Under the pieces are notes generated by a model, which did no database searches, was not told the origin of the DNA, and saw nothing but the letters and a program-made list of their open reading frames with translations. DNA of 64,000 nt from Paenibacillus mellifer (GTDB taxonomy: Bacteria; Bacillota; Bacilli; Paenibacillales; Paenibacillaceae): assembly GCF_023195895.1 (NCBI RefSeq), contig NZ_JALPRK010000002.1, positions 1 through 64,000 on the forward strand, written 5' to 3'. Position 1 is the first letter of the stretch, and every line of letters begins with the position of its first letter. The position numbers and the translations under genes are program-made. Of the stretch, positions 52,209 through 62,885 are shown piece after piece.

Positions 52209-53114
52209 ATGGCGCTGAACTACCACCAGCTCCATATTTTCTATACGGTGGCGCAACGGGGCAGCTTCTCAGCAGCCGCTCAGGCGCTGCATATGACGCA
52301 GCCTGCGGTCACGATGCAAATCCAATCACTGGAAGACTATTTCGGCACAAAACTGTTGGTTCGGTCCACGAAAAAGATCGACCTAACCGAAGCCGGGCAA
52401 ACCCTGCTTCCGTTCGCTCGCCAAAGCGTGGAATTGATTCGCGAAACAGAACAGGCGATGTCTCGGCACACGTCTATGCTGGAGGGGCGGCTGCAACTCG
52501 GCTCCAGCTTGACCATCGGGGAATACGTTCTACCCCGGCTGCTTGGGCCGTTCGGGCAGCGGTATCCGCATATCTCGATCGTCATGAAGGTGATCAATAC
52601 GACGCAGATTATCGAAGAGATCATGAACCATCAGCTTAATTTTGGATTGGTCGAAGCGCCGGTACAACACCCGGACATGGTCTCCGAACCCGTCATGGAG
52701 GATGAACTCAAGCTGATCGTTCCCGCCGGTCACCCGTTGTCGGGGAGGAAATCCGTCACGGTGGAGGAAGCGGTTCATTACCCCTTTGTGCTGCGGGAGA
52801 AAGGCTCCGGCACCCGTCAAGTGATGGAGGATGAAATGCGGAGACGGGGGGTTGATATCAGCCAAATCCGCACCGTGATGGAACTCGGCAGCACCGGAGC
52901 GGTAAAATCGGCGGTGGAAGCCGGAATCGGGATCACGATTATTTCGCCTTCTTCCGTTAAGCATGAGCAGGCGCTGGGGCTGTTGGATGTATTGGATATC
53001 GAAGGGCTTTCGTTCAAACGGATGTTTTATTCCATTCATTTGAAATCGACGCTGCTGCCGGTTCCTGCAGTGACGTTCTTGACATTCTTGCGAGAATACC
53101 CGCAATCGACATAA
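52209..53114 (+). CDS. LysR family transcriptional regulator
   Basis: This 301-aa regulator has the LysR helix-turn-helix (LHIFYTVAQRGSFSAAAQAL, then MTQPAVTMQIQSLE, residues about 8-45). A periplasmic-binding-like effector domain follows, with GRLQLGSSLTIGEYVLP, LNFGLVEAPVQHPD and VLREKGSGTRQVMEDEM. The GSGTR effector pocket is of the CysL/selenium-metabolism-like subgroup, often sulphur or selenium related. I chose ATG 52209 rather than the longer frame from 52122 that crosses the terminator. The PHP gene follows 25 bp downstream and may be co-transcribed. Confidence 0.88.
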   Translation: MALNYHQLHIFYTVAQRGSFSAAAQALHMTQPAVTMQIQSLEDYFGTKLLVRSTKKIDLTEAGQTLLPFARQSVELIRETEQAMSRHTSMLEGRLQLGSSLTIGEYVLPRLLGPFGQRYPHISIVMKVINTTQIIEEIMNHQLNFGLVEAPVQHPDMVSEPVMEDELKLIVPAGHPLSGRKSVTVEEAVHYPFVLREKGSGTRQVMEDEMRRRGVDISQIRTVMELGSTGAVKSAVEAGIGITIISPSSVKHEQALGLLDVLDIEGLSFKRMFYSIHLKSTLLPVPAVTFLTFLREYPQST

Positions 53115-53139
53115 AGGCACAGCTTACCTTAAGGATGGG

Positions 53140-54027
53140 ATGATCATGGAAAAGCAGACGACAAGGGAAAGTTACGACCTACATACGCACACGCAAGCTT
53201 CGGATGGGATGAATAAGCCGGCGGAAAATGTGAGGCTGGCCAAGGAGAAAGGGCTAACGGGCTTGGCCATCACGGATCACGATACCGTCGCCGGGATCGC
53301 GGAGGCGCAGTTGGCCGGAAAGGAGCTTGGCGTGGACGTTGTCCCCGGCATCGAGATCAGCACTCGCGCCGGGGGCAGAGACATCCACGTACTGGGGTAC
53401 TTCCTGGATCTCGAAGATGAACGGCTACTTGAGCGTCTGGCTCGGCTTCGGTCGGTTCGGGAGGAACGAAATGGGCTGATCATCGCCAAGCTGCAGCAAT
53501 TAGGCCTTGCGATTACGTTGGAGGAAGTGAAGGCCGGGCTGACCCGGCCGCTCCGTCCGGATGAAAGCCTGGGCCGGCCTCATATCGCCGATGTCCTTGT
53601 TCGCAAGGGCTATGTGTCTGACATGCGCGAAGCCTTTGACCGGTATTTGGCCGAAGGCAAACCGGGATATGCCTCGCTGCCGCGCATCGCTCCAGAGGAA
53701 GCGATCGCGTGGATCCGCGAGGCGGGTGGCTCTCCGGTGCTGGCTCACCCCGGGCTGTACGGCGACGATGAGTTGGTACGGTCGATCCTGGAGCACGGGA
53801 AGCCGGACGGGATCGAAGTGTACCACTCCGACCACGGTCCGGAAGAGGAGCTCCGTTATGCTGCGATGGCTGAGCAGTATGGGCTCATCGTCACCGGGGG
53901 GTCCGATTACCACGGCGTACGGCAGGGCGTCGTATTCCACGGCGAATTGGGCGGACGCACGGCGCCGCCGGGGACGTTGGAACGGCTGAAGCAGGCGGCG
54001 TCAGCCGCACGGATAGAAGAGAACTGA
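53140..54027 (+). CDS. PHP-domain phosphoesterase (RNase AM/TrpH-like)
   Basis: This 295-aa protein is a PHP domain with the usual metal motifs. DLHTHTQASDG is near the N-terminus, ITDHDTVAG is next, GIEIST and DIHVLGYFLD follow. Late motifs are LAHPGLYGDDE and VTGGSDYHGV. The YciV/TrpH group hydrolyses 3',5'-nucleotide bisphosphates and short RNA ends. I kept ATG 53140; ATG 53146 is also possible, both following AAGGATGGG. It lies 25 bp after the LysR gene and ends in a terminator shared with rqcH. Confidence 0.85.
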   Translation: MIMEKQTTRESYDLHTHTQASDGMNKPAENVRLAKEKGLTGLAITDHDTVAGIAEAQLAGKELGVDVVPGIEISTRAGGRDIHVLGYFLDLEDERLLERLARLRSVREERNGLIIAKLQQLGLAITLEEVKAGLTRPLRPDESLGRPHIADVLVRKGYVSDMREAFDRYLAEGKPGYASLPRIAPEEAIAWIREAGGSPVLAHPGLYGDDELVRSILEHGKPDGIEVYHSDHGPEEELRYAAMAEQYGLIVTGGSDYHGVRQGVVFHGELGGRTAPPGTLERLKQAASAARIEEN

Positions 54028-54087
54028 AAAAACGGTACTTCAAAGGGGTTATGATCTGTGAATCCCTTTGGAGTACCGTTTTTTTTG
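54027..54087. terminator. bidirectional terminator between PHP and rqcH genes
   Basis: The long stem AAAAACGGTACTTCAAAGGG/CCCTTTGGAGTACCGTTTTT has T runs on both strands. It includes the last base of the PHP stop codon. Confidence 0.9.
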
Positions 54088-54138
54088 GAGCAAATGCGAA
54101 AGTGCAGTTCATATCGGGGAAAAACGCCATCCGTACTA

Positions 54139-55908
54139 TCAGCCGTTTTTCACCGTATTCGGCAACGCTTTGATCAGCTGCTCATCCGGCGTAACGAACA
54201 ATGTCCGTTGGTGGTCGTAAATGACGTAGCCGGGTTTGGCTCCGCTCGGTTTGCGAACGTGACGGATCAACGTGCTGTCGACCGGGACGCTGCTGGACTC
54301 CTTGGCCTGACTGAAATAGGCGGCGAGTTGGGCAGCTTCGTTTAACGTCGCGTCGCCGAATGACTCGCTGCGGATCAGCACATGTGAACCTGGGATATCC
54401 TTCGTATGGAGCCAGGTATCGTTGGGTTTGCCGAGCCGATTCGTGACATATTCGTTTTGCAGGTTGTTTTTGCCGACGTAAATTTCGATGCCCTCTGACG
54501 AAGTATAGACGTGCAGCGTCGGACGATCGGTTTTTTTCTTCTTCTTGCCCCGTTTGGCCCGATCCCGTAAGTACCCTTGCTGGGTCAGCTCTTCGCGAAT
54601 CTCGTCGATATCGCTTAATGTCGCGTCGTTCAACTGCTGTAGCAGGCCTTCGAGATAAGCGATTTCCCCTTTGGCCAGCTCCATCTGCTTGTCGATGACG
54701 GCAAGGCTGTTCTTGAATTTGTTGTATCTCTTAAAATAACGCTGGGCGTTCTCCGAAGGCGTCAGCAACGGATCCAACGGGATCGTCTCCATCCCCTGCT
54801 CCTCATCGTAGTAGTTGACCAGCTCTACGCTGGTGTCGCCTTTGCGGATCGTATGCAGCGAAGGAAGGAGCAGCTCGCCCCAGATGCGGTAGCGTTCGGC
54901 GTCTTCCGCTTCATTTAAGTCCTGCTCCAAATTAGTCAGCTTCTTTACATTCTTGTTCCGCTCGTTCTGCAGGAAGCGCAGCAGGTCACTCGTTTTTTGT
55001 TTGACCGTATCCCGCAGCGCTTTATCCCCGTAGTAGTCCTCCATACATTCGCTGATCGAAGGATAGGTGTGAATCTCCCCGCGGGCGCTCGTGAGCCGGA
55101 TGGCGGAGAAGATACTTTTCCCCTTGGCGTTCTCGCCGGTCATGGGGGTGTACTGCTGGCTGCGAACCTCCTCCATTAATCCGGAAAAAGCCAACCACAG
55201 CCGCTCTGCTTCCTCTGGGTTCAGCCCGATCTCCATCGCCACACCGCTCACACCGGCGCGGGCGTAGATTTCGCCGGCAATCAGCGGGCTCAGACCGCCG
55301 AAGGCCTCGACCAGCCAGCCACTGCCGGTGCCTTTGCCTTCGGCCGCCGCCGTTTGCCAGGCGGCTACAAAGGACTCGCGATCCGCCATAAGCGGATCCT
55401 GTTTATGCTGCTCCGGCGGCGCGGTATAGGCGAACCCGGGCATGACGACCCGGTAGCCGGAGATCGCCGGTGTCACGTGGTGAATTCCGTCCAACTGGGT
55501 CCCGGTGGCCGGGTCAACCAGGATAATATTGCTGTGTCGTCCCATCAATTCGATGATGATACGTTTGATGGACAAGTCGCCAAGCTCGTCACGCGAACGA
55601 ACGTCGATATGAATGATCCGTTCCATGCCCACTTGAGCCGCGGCTTCGATGCTGCCACCTTCGCAGTATTTGCGTAGCAACATGCAGAACATCGGCGCTT
55701 CCAACGGATTCGGAAACGACGCTTCGGTGAAATGAACCCGCGGATACGTCGGGTTTGCCGACAACAAGAGACGTTTATTGCCAGCCTGCGTGCGCAGGTG
55801 AAAAACGAGGTCGCTCCCTGCAGGCTGATGTATTTTATTGATGCGACCGCCGATACAAGCTTGAAGCTCATGTACGATCGCTCTAGTTACGATGCCGTCG
55901 AGTGCCAT
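54139..55908 (-). CDS. rqcH: RqcH/NFACT family ribosome quality-control factor
   Basis: This 589-aa protein belongs to the NFACT family (Rqc2/NEMF in eukaryotes; FbpA/YloA in Firmicutes). The N-terminal NFACT-N domain starts ALDGIVTRAIVHELQACIGG; the IDVRSRDELGDLSIKR segment carries the Asp/Arg pair. A coiled-coil follows (about 335-450: NVKKLTNLEQDLNEAEDAER). The C-terminal NFACT-R domain has DTWLHTKDIPGSHVLIRSE and VRKPSGAKPGYVIYD. RqcH adds C-terminal alanine tails to stalled nascent chains on the 50S subunit. I chose ATG 55908, because the family begins at MALDGIVT. In B. subtilis yloA is likewise beside yloB. Confidence 0.92.
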   Translation of the reverse strand: MALDGIVTRAIVHELQACIGGRINKIHQPAGSDLVFHLRTQAGNKRLLLSANPTYPRVHFTEASFPNPLEAPMFCMLLRKYCEGGSIEAAAQVGMERIIHIDVRSRDELGDLSIKRIIIELMGRHSNIILVDPATGTQLDGIHHVTPAISGYRVVMPGFAYTAPPEQHKQDPLMADRESFVAAWQTAAAEGKGTGSGWLVEAFGGLSPLIAGEIYARAGVSGVAMEIGLNPEEAERLWLAFSGLMEEVRSQQYTPMTGENAKGKSIFSAIRLTSARGEIHTYPSISECMEDYYGDKALRDTVKQKTSDLLRFLQNERNKNVKKLTNLEQDLNEAEDAERYRIWGELLLPSLHTIRKGDTSVELVNYYDEEQGMETIPLDPLLTPSENAQRYFKRYNKFKNSLAVIDKQMELAKGEIAYLEGLLQQLNDATLSDIDEIREELTQQGYLRDRAKRGKKKKKTDRPTLHVYTSSEGIEIYVGKNNLQNEYVTNRLGKPNDTWLHTKDIPGSHVLIRSESFGDATLNEAAQLAAYFSQAKESSSVPVDSTLIRHVRKPSGAKPGYVIYDHQRTLFVTPDEQLIKALPNTVKNG

Positions 55909-56105
55909 TATATGATAGTCTCCTGTTCTATTCTTTAAAATGAAAGAGGTTGCTTCGTGATGCAGCCCCCCTCTATGATGCCATACTTCGGGCAAAAACT
56001 TAAGGGCCTGCCTGTGATAATTTAGGACGGGCCGGAATACATTTACCCTAGGTGGAAAAGCCTTCACGCCGATACTGCATAATAAACGGAAGGGGAATAA
56101 GGAGG

Positions 56106-58910
56106 ATGGAACAAAAAAACTGGCACCAGTGGAGCAGCGAGGCGCTTCTGGAACGCTTCGGCGTCACGCGTGAACAGGGCCTGACCGATGAAGAAGCGCT
56201 CAAGAGACGTGAGGAATCCGGCTGGAACGAGCTGCAGGAAGGAGAGCGCATCTCTCCGATCCTGTTGTTCCTGAACCAGTTCAAGGATTTTATGATGCTG
56301 GTGCTGATGGGCGCCACGCTGATTTCCGGTTTTCTCGGCGAATATCTCGATGCGATTACGATCATCGCCATCATTATTCTGAACGGGGTGCTTGGGTTCA
56401 TCCAGGAATTCCGTGCGGAACGTTCCCTGCGGGCGCTGAAAGAACTGTCCGCGCCCCATGCCAACGTGCTGCGCCAAGGTATCGTCAAGAACATACCGGC
56501 CAGGGAGCTTGTTCCGGGGGATATCGTCCTGATGGAGAGCGGCGACCGGATTCCGGCCGACATCCGCTGGTTATCCACGAACAGCTTGGACGTGGAAGAG
56601 TCCGCTTTGACGGGGGAATCCCATCCGGTGGGTAAACATGCGGGGGTGCTGAGCGAAAGCGATGTTCCGCTGGGCGACCAGAAGAATATTGGCTTTATGG
56701 GCACGATGATCACGCGCGGCACGGGGCGAGGAATCGTCATTCGTACGGGTATGGACACCGAGATGGGGAAAATCGCCGATTTAATCCAAAATACCGAAGT
56801 CCAGGAAACCCCGCTGCAGCGGCGTCTGGAGCAACTCGGCAAAATTTTGATTTACATGGCGCTTGGCTTGACCGTCGTTGTGGTGCTGCTGGGGATCTTG
56901 CAAGGTCAACCGGCGAACAGCATGTTCTTCGCGGGCGTCAGCCTGGCGGTGGCTGCTATTCCGGAAGGCTTGCCGGCTATCGTGACCATTGCGTTGGCGC
57001 TGGGCGTGCAGCGCATGATCAAACGCAAAGCGATCGTCCGCAAACTGCCGTCGGTGGAGACGCTGGGCTGCGCCTCGGTCATCTGTTCGGATAAGACCGG
57101 AACGCTGACCCAGAACAAAATGACCGTGACCCGGGTATGGCTGGAGGGACGGTCGCTAGAGGTGACGGGCGAAGGGTATGAGCCGGTCGGGAACATCCTG
57201 GATCAAGGCGCACCCGTCGATTTGCGCAAGGACCAAAGCTTGCGTCGCTTGCTGCAGATCAGCTCCTTGTGCAGTAATGCGGTCATCTATGAGGATGACC
57301 CGGAGAAGCGGGGCCGCCGCAAGACGAAGGAAGAAGCTGCCCAAGTCGGCCCTCTTTGGAAGCTTAAGGGCGACCCGACTGAGGGGGCTCTGGTCACGTT
57401 AGCTTCCAAAATGGGCTTGTCACCGGCAACCTTAAGCGGGATGTACATTCGCGATCAAGAGTTTCCGTTCGATTCCAAGCGCAAGCGGATGTCCGTCATC
57501 GTCTCCCATCAAGGCGGCAAAATGGCGCTGGTCAAAGGCGCGCCGGACATGCTTCTGGAGCGTTGCTCGTATATTTTATGGGAAGGCAAGGTCGTCCCGT
57601 TCACCGGTACGTTTCGGCAGAAGGTGCAAGCGGCGAACGAACAAATGGCTCGCAGCGCGCTGCGAGTGCTCGGGATGGCCTACCGCGATTTGAAGCCGGC
57701 GGAAGGGCAGGACAACGAGGATCATGTGGAATCGCAGCTGATCTTCGTTGGTTTGACCGGGATGATCGACCCGCCGCGCCGTGAAGCGCGGGACGCAATC
57801 ACGGTCTGCCGCCGGGCGGGCATCAAGACGGTGATGATCACCGGCGACCACGGACTGACCGCGGAAGCGATCGCAGCTGATCTTGGCATTTTGCCGCGGG
57901 GCGGGTCCTCGATGTCGGGCCAACAACTGGAGTTGCTCCGTGATGAGGAGTTGGAGAAACAGGTCGAGAACATCTATGTTTACTCCCGGGTATCCCCCGA
58001 GCATAAGCTGCGGATCGTGAAGGCGCTGCAACGGAATGGGCATGTCGTGGCGATGACCGGCGACGGCGTGAACGACGCGCCGGCGATCAAGGCGGCCGAT
58101 ATCGGCATCGCTATGGGCATCACAGGCACGGACGTGTCCAAGGAAGCGTCCTCGCTGATCTTAAGCGACGACAACTTCACATCGATTGTGGCTGCGATTG
58201 AGGAAGGCCGCAGCATTTACGAGAACATCCGCAAATTCATCCGTTATTTGCTGGCATCCAATGTCGGCGAGATACTGACGATGTTCTTCGCTATGCTGGC
58301 CGGCTTGCCGCTGCCGCTCTTACCGATCCAGATTCTGTGGGTCAACCTCGTGACCGACGGTTTGCCGGCAATGGCGCTGGGTGTCGATCAACCGGAGAAG
58401 GATTTGATGGAACACAAACCTCGCGGTGCAAACGAAAATATCTTTGCACGGCGTTTGGGCTGGAAGATCATCAGTCGCGGGGTGCTGATCGGCGTATGTA
58501 CACTTGGAGCTTTCTGGTTGACGTTGCGGCACGCGCCAAGCGATCCGGCGCAGCTGGTCAAAGCGCAATCGGTTGCTTTCGCCACCTTGGTCATGGCACA
58601 GCTGATCCATGTGTTCGATTGCCGCAGCTCGCGTTCGATCTTCCACCGCAATATTTTGCAAAATAAATATCTCGTGGCCGCCGTTCTGTCGTCGATCGCG
58701 TTGTTGCTAGGCGTCATGTACATCGAACCGCTGCAACCCATCTTCAAAACGGTACCGCTTGGCCTGCGGGAGTGGGCGATCACGTTGGTGGCCGCAGGTA
58801 TTCCAACCTTCCTGATGGGGGCGGGCAGCGTCTGGTCCACCAAGCGGAACCGGCGCAGCAACGGGCCGCGTCCGTTCGTCACCGCGAAAAGTACAAATAT
58901 TCGTGCATAA
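56106..58910 (+). CDS. yloB: P-type Ca2+-transporting ATPase (YloB-like)
   Basis: This 934-aa protein has the full P-type ATPase layout. It has the actuator TGES ([13 protein letters not shown]), the membrane PEGLPA motif, the phosphorylation motif [11 protein letters not shown] near residue 335, [11 protein letters not shown] (nucleotide site), [12 protein letters not shown] (hinge) and a C-terminal half with about six membrane segments. It resembles SERCA/YloB-type calcium pumps. I chose ATG 56106, with GGAAGGGG upstream, over GTG 56052. The order yloA-yloB is as in B. subtilis, but here they are divergent. dapF and yitJ follow before yicC. Confidence 0.93.
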   Translation: MEQKNWHQWSSEALLERFGVTREQGLTDEEALKRREESGWNELQEGERISPILLFLNQFKDFMMLVLMGATLISGFLGEYLDAITIIAIIILNGVLGFIQEFRAERSLRALKELSAPHANVLRQGIVKNIPARELVPGDIVLMESGDRIPADIRWLSTNSLDVEESALTGESHPVGKHAGVLSESDVPLGDQKNIGFMGTMITRGTGRGIVIRTGMDTEMGKIADLIQNTEVQETPLQRRLEQLGKILIYMALGLTVVVVLLGILQGQPANSMFFAGVSLAVAAIPEGLPAIVTIALALGVQRMIKRKAIVRKLPSVETLGCASVICSDKTGTLTQNKMTVTRVWLEGRSLEVTGEGYEPVGNILDQGAPVDLRKDQSLRRLLQISSLCSNAVIYEDDPEKRGRRKTKEEAAQVGPLWKLKGDPTEGALVTLASKMGLSPATLSGMYIRDQEFPFDSKRKRMSVIVSHQGGKMALVKGAPDMLLERCSYILWEGKVVPFTGTFRQKVQAANEQMARSALRVLGMAYRDLKPAEGQDNEDHVESQLIFVGLTGMIDPPRREARDAITVCRRAGIKTVMITGDHGLTAEAIAADLGILPRGGSSMSGQQLELLRDEELEKQVENIYVYSRVSPEHKLRIVKALQRNGHVVAMTGDGVNDAPAIKAADIGIAMGITGTDVSKEASSLILSDDNFTSIVAAIEEGRSIYENIRKFIRYLLASNVGEILTMFFAMLAGLPLPLLPIQILWVNLVTDGLPAMALGVDQPEKDLMEHKPRGANENIFARRLGWKIISRGVLIGVCTLGAFWLTLRHAPSDPAQLVKAQSVAFATLVMAQLIHVFDCRSSRSIFHRNILQNKYLVAAVLSSIALLLGVMYIEPLQPIFKTVPLGLREWAITLVAAGIPTFLMGAGSVWSTKRNRRSNGPRPFVTAKSTNIRA

Positions 58911-58980
58911 AATCAATACCTTTTGCCCCGGGCAAAAGATAGACTAACCCTATCATTTAACGATGCAGGAGTGGGTTAGC

Positions 58981-59817
58981 ATGGAATTTACGAAAATGCA
59001 CGGACTAGGCAATGATTTCTTAGTCTTTTATGGTGAACAACAACTGCCGGACAACGTCTCTGAGCTGGCGATTCAATGGTGTGACCGATATTTTGGAGTT
59101 GGCGGGGACGGATTGGTGTTCATACTCCCGTCGGAGAAAGCGGATTTTCGAATGCGCATCATCAATTCGGACGGCACGGAAGCCGAGCAATGCGGCAACG
59201 CGATCCGTTGCGTGTCCAAATATCTGTACGACCATCGTTTAGTGGAGAAGACGGACGTAACGATCGAAACGTTGGGTGCGGGTGTTCAGCAGGTAACCTT
59301 GCAGGTTGAGGACGGCGCCGTCAAGACGGTTCGGGTAGACATGGGGGAACCGATCCTGGACGGCCTGGCCGTGCCGACGACGTTGGATCAACAACCGGTG
59401 CTAAGTCAGCCGATCGAGACGAGCGGCCGGGAATTTACATTTACGGCGGTTTCTATGGGCAATCCGCACTGCGTCATTTACGTCGACGATGCACCGAATT
59501 TCGATTTGGCGACGTGGGGCCCGAAGCTGGAGGTACACCCGTTCTTCCCGCGTAAGATCAACGTCGAATTCGCCACCGTGACGAACCGTCAGCGGGTGGA
59601 GATGCGTGTATGGGAACGCGGTGCAGGCCCAACGCTGGCTTGTGGCACGGGCGCCTGCGCGACTCTGGTATCCTCCGTGCTGAACGGATTGACGGATCGG
59701 GCCGCCTGGATCGGCCTTAAAGGCGGGGACCTGTTTATCGAATGGGATGAACGCGACAATCACGTGTACATGACGGGTCCGGCGGAAGAGGTATACAAAG
59801 GCAACATCGAAATTTAA
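58981..59817 (+). CDS. dapF: diaminopimelate epimerase
   Basis: At 278 aa this has the typical length. The two catalytic cysteines are in EAEQCGNAIRC (C71) and LACGTGACA (C221), each in a GN- or GT-turn. It interconverts LL- and meso-diaminopimelate for lysine and peptidoglycan synthesis. I chose ATG 58981, because AGGAGTGG lies upstream and family proteins begin MEFTKMHGLGNDF. It lies between yloB and yitJ, an insertion relative to B. subtilis. The terminator at 59842 shows it ends its own transcript. Confidence 0.95.
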   Translation: MEFTKMHGLGNDFLVFYGEQQLPDNVSELAIQWCDRYFGVGGDGLVFILPSEKADFRMRIINSDGTEAEQCGNAIRCVSKYLYDHRLVEKTDVTIETLGAGVQQVTLQVEDGAVKTVRVDMGEPILDGLAVPTTLDQQPVLSQPIETSGREFTFTAVSMGNPHCVIYVDDAPNFDLATWGPKLEVHPFFPRKINVEFATVTNRQRVEMRVWERGAGPTLACGTGACATLVSSVLNGLTDRAAWIGLKGGDLFIEWDERDNHVYMTGPAEEVYKGNIEI

Positions 59818-59841
59818 AGTTCCATTCTTGTTGATTCAAGT

Positions 59842-59878
59842 AGGCCGGGCTCTCCTTAGCGGGGGTCCGGCTTTTTTG
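59842..59878 (+). terminator. Rho-independent terminator after dapF
   Basis: The stem GCCGGGCTCTCC/GGGGGTCCGGC (imperfect) is followed by TTTTTT. Confidence 0.75.
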
Positions 59879-60010
59879 GCTAACCTTGCATGGGATATGG
59901 AAGGATACCTTATCATTCTGAGCGATTTATGCTAAATTAATATGATAATAGTTTGCGCCGGGGTTGATCATGAGGCGAATCAGACATCACGGCAGTCAGG
60001 GGGCAGAAGC

Positions 60011-61912
60011 ATGAAACCGGATTTGCGTACGACATGGGAACGCGAAATTCTTGTTGGCGACGGAGCCATGGGTACTTACTTGTACCAGCTGGGTTTTCCG
60101 GTCGGCATTTCTTATGAAGAATTTAATTTGCTGCGCCCGGACGTGATTGGCGACATCCATCGCCGCTATCTCGATGCCGGTGCTCGGTTGCTGGAAACCA
60201 ATACGTTTTCGGCGAATTACTATAAATTATCTAAATTCGGACTAGAGTCCAAGGTAGAAGACATCAACCGGGCCGCGGTGCGGATCGCCAAACAGGCGGC
60301 GGGAGACCACGCGTACGTTGCGGGGGCAGTCGGCTCCATCCGCGGCGGCAAGCGGGCGAATGTTACCGCCCAAGAGCTCGGGGGTTATTTCGAGCAGCAT
60401 ATCGCCGCTTTGCTGACCGAAGGGGTGGACGCGCTGTTGTTCGAGACGTTTTACGACCTGGAGGAAATGCGGATTGCCTTGGAGCGCGCCCGCAAGCTCA
60501 CGGATATTCCGGTCATTTCCCAGTTCGCCGTCGATCAAGTCGGACGCACGCTGGATGGTTTTACAATTCCGGAAGCCTTCGGGACGCTGGTGCAGGAAGG
60601 GGCCGACGTGGTTGGCTTCAACTGCCATTCCGGGCCTAAAGGCATTATGGCTGTGATGGACGGGGTGGGGGGACCTCTCGACGTACCGATGTCCGTCTTC
60701 CCGAATGCAGGTTTGGCGGACTACGTCGATGGAGAATATGTATATGCGGCGACACCGGAATATTTCGGAGAATGCGCCCGCTCCTTCGCCGATTTGGGGG
60801 CGAGATTGATCGGCGGCTGCTGCGGCACGACGCCGGAGCATATCGCCGCCATGTCGACCGCGCTGAAGGGATATGCCGTTACGCCGCTGGCGAACGAACC
60901 TAAGCTGCCTGAGCCGCGTTCGTCTGTTGCGGTAGCTCTGAAGGAGCGGCCGGCAATTACAACTGCCGACTTCGGCGGAGAGGACCGCGAACTTCCGAGC
61001 TTGACCGAGCTCGTGAAGCAGCGGCATACCGTCATCGTCGAGCTGGACCCGCCGCGCGACCTGGACATTGGCAAATTCATGGGAGGCGCAGCCGCATTGA
61101 AAGAGGCAGGCGTCGACGCGCTCACGCTGGCGGATAACTCGCTTGCCGTGACGCGAATGAGCAACATGGCGCTGGGGCATCTGGTCCAGTCTCAGCTTGG
61201 CTTGAGACCGCTAGTGCATATCGCCTGTCGGGACCGCAATCTCATCGGGACGCAGTCGCATATGATGGGCTTCGATGCGCTTGGCATCGACCACGTGCTG
61301 GCCGTGACGGGCGACCCAGCCCGCTTCGGCGACCTTCCGGGAGCCAGCTCGGTCTATGATTTGACCTCGTTCGAGATCATACGCATGATCAAGCAGCTGA
61401 ACGACGGAATTTCTTTCTCAGGTAAGCCTTTGAAGCAAAAAGCCAAGTTTGTCGTCGGCGCTGCTTTTAACCCCAATGTGAAGCATTTGCACAAAGCGGT
61501 GGAGCGGCTGGAGAAGAAAATCGCCTCCGGGGCCGATTACATCATGACGCAGCCCGTGTACGATCGCGAGCTGATTGCGGCGATCAAGCAGGCGACGGCC
61601 CATCTGGACGTGCCGATATTTATTGGTATCATGCCGCTGGCTAGCGGGAAGAACGCCGAGTATTTACACAATGAAGTACCCGGCATCCAGCTGTCGAATG
61701 ACGTCCGCAAACGGATGGAAGGATTGCAAGGCGAAGAGGGACGGGCGATGGGGGTCGAGATCGCCAAAGAATTGCTTGATACGGCGATGGAGCATTTTAA
61801 CGGAATCTATCTCATGACCCCGTTTATGTTCTATGAAATGAATGTCGCCTTGATGAATTATGTCCGTGAGAAGTCCAAACCGGGTTCGGCCCACTTGTCT
61901 CGGTTCACATAA
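60011..61912 (+). CDS. yitJ: bifunctional homocysteine S-methyltransferase/methylenetetrahydrofolate reductase
   Basis: This 633-aa fusion has two halves. The N-terminal homocysteine S-methyltransferase (about 1-300) contains GDGAMGTYLYQLG, ETNTFSANYYKLSKFG, a first zinc Cys in GFNCHSGPKG and the CC pair in GGCCGTTPEHI. The C-terminal MTHFR domain (about 330-633) contains TVIVELDPPRDLD, HIACRDRNLIGTQSHMMG and FVVGAAFNPNVKH. It supplies methionine methyl groups from folate. No S-box riboswitch is visible in the 190 bp upstream, unlike B. subtilis yitJ. I chose ATG 60011, with CAGGGGGC upstream. Confidence 0.93.
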   Translation: MKPDLRTTWEREILVGDGAMGTYLYQLGFPVGISYEEFNLLRPDVIGDIHRRYLDAGARLLETNTFSANYYKLSKFGLESKVEDINRAAVRIAKQAAGDHAYVAGAVGSIRGGKRANVTAQELGGYFEQHIAALLTEGVDALLFETFYDLEEMRIALERARKLTDIPVISQFAVDQVGRTLDGFTIPEAFGTLVQEGADVVGFNCHSGPKGIMAVMDGVGGPLDVPMSVFPNAGLADYVDGEYVYAATPEYFGECARSFADLGARLIGGCCGTTPEHIAAMSTALKGYAVTPLANEPKLPEPRSSVAVALKERPAITTADFGGEDRELPSLTELVKQRHTVIVELDPPRDLDIGKFMGGAAALKEAGVDALTLADNSLAVTRMSNMALGHLVQSQLGLRPLVHIACRDRNLIGTQSHMMGFDALGIDHVLAVTGDPARFGDLPGASSVYDLTSFEIIRMIKQLNDGISFSGKPLKQKAKFVVGAAFNPNVKHLHKAVERLEKKIASGADYIMTQPVYDRELIAAIKQATAHLDVPIFIGIMPLASGKNAEYLHNEVPGIQLSNDVRKRMEGLQGEEGRAMGVEIAKELLDTAMEHFNGIYLMTPFMFYEMNVALMNYVREKSKPGSAHLSRFT

Positions 61913-61938
61913 TCAATTACAATAGGGTAACGGATGTG

Positions 61939-62832
61939 ATGCCTGTGTCGCACAGTATGACAGGGTACGGTGGGGCCGTCAGATCATATGGCGGTTACGT
62001 CGTCCAATTTGAAATCAAGTCCGTCAACCACCGGTACGCCGAGGTCGTTCTGCGGATGCCGCGGGAATGGACGTGCTATGAAGACGGACTGAGGCGTCTG
62101 GTTCAGCGCCATATCAAACGGGGACGCATTGATGTATACATCAGTAAAGAACGCGATGAATCCGGCACCTTACCTTATGTGTTAAACCGGCCGGTCGTCG
62201 AAGCGTACCTGAAGGCTGCCGGGGAGCTCGCCACGCACTATGGTGTCGATGCGAAGATTAGCGCTAAGGATTTGTTGTCCTTGCCGGATGCCTTAACGGC
62301 GCCTGCGGAGGTAACGCCGACCGGCAGTGCCGAGCCTGACTGGGAACAAGTGTTAACCGATGGCTTGGAGGAAGCGCTCATTGGGCTTCTGGGTATGCGG
62401 GAACGGGAAGGGAAACATCTGGCCGCCGATTTAGAGCAGCGACTGCAGCGTCTGGAGGCGATTCACGGTGAGTTAGTCCGATTGGCTCCGGAGGTCGTGA
62501 GTGAATACCGGAGCCGTCTGAAAGTGCGGCTTGCCGAACTGCTGGATGGGAACTATGACGAACAGCGATTTGCAATGGAAGTGGCCGTGTTTGCTGATCG
62601 GTCTAACATTGACGAGGAGTTGATTCGCCTGAAGAGCCACTTCGAGCAGTGCCACAGCCTGCTTCAAGCTTATGAACCGGTTGGCCGGAAGCTGGATTTT
62701 CTAATACAGGAAATGAACCGGGAAACCAATACGATCGGATCTAAAGCCAATCATTTGGCTCTAGTCAACCTGGTCGTCGAGATGAAGGCGGAATTGGAGA
62801 AGATCCGCGAGCAGGCGGCAAATCTCGAATAA
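61939..62832 (+). CDS. yicC: YicC family endoribonuclease-like protein
   Basis: At 297 aa this is the YicC/YloC family. It has the N-terminal SMTGYGGAVRSYGGYVVQFEIKSVNHR motifs (in parts), RMPREWTCYEDGLRRLVQ, and the C-terminal VGRKLDFLIQEMNRETNTIGSK and NLVVEMKAELEKIREQAANL segments. YicC proteins are reported endoribonucleases. The start codon is ATG 61939 of the GTG-ATG pair; the Shine-Dalgarno is weak. It begins the yicC-remA-gmk-rpoZ group conserved in Bacillales. Confidence 0.9.
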   Translation: MPVSHSMTGYGGAVRSYGGYVVQFEIKSVNHRYAEVVLRMPREWTCYEDGLRRLVQRHIKRGRIDVYISKERDESGTLPYVLNRPVVEAYLKAAGELATHYGVDAKISAKDLLSLPDALTAPAEVTPTGSAEPDWEQVLTDGLEEALIGLLGMREREGKHLAADLEQRLQRLEAIHGELVRLAPEVVSEYRSRLKVRLAELLDGNYDEQRFAMEVAVFADRSNIDEELIRLKSHFEQCHSLLQAYEPVGRKLDFLIQEMNRETNTIGSKANHLALVNLVVEMKAELEKIREQAANLE

Positions 62833-62885
62833 GCCATCCCATCGGCATCGGGTGAGTCAAGCAAATTAGGGGGAACTACCTGAAT

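Noticed and set aside
59880-60010. Possible S-box riboswitch before yitJ
   Set aside because: The conserved stem and core sequences of S-box leaders are absent.
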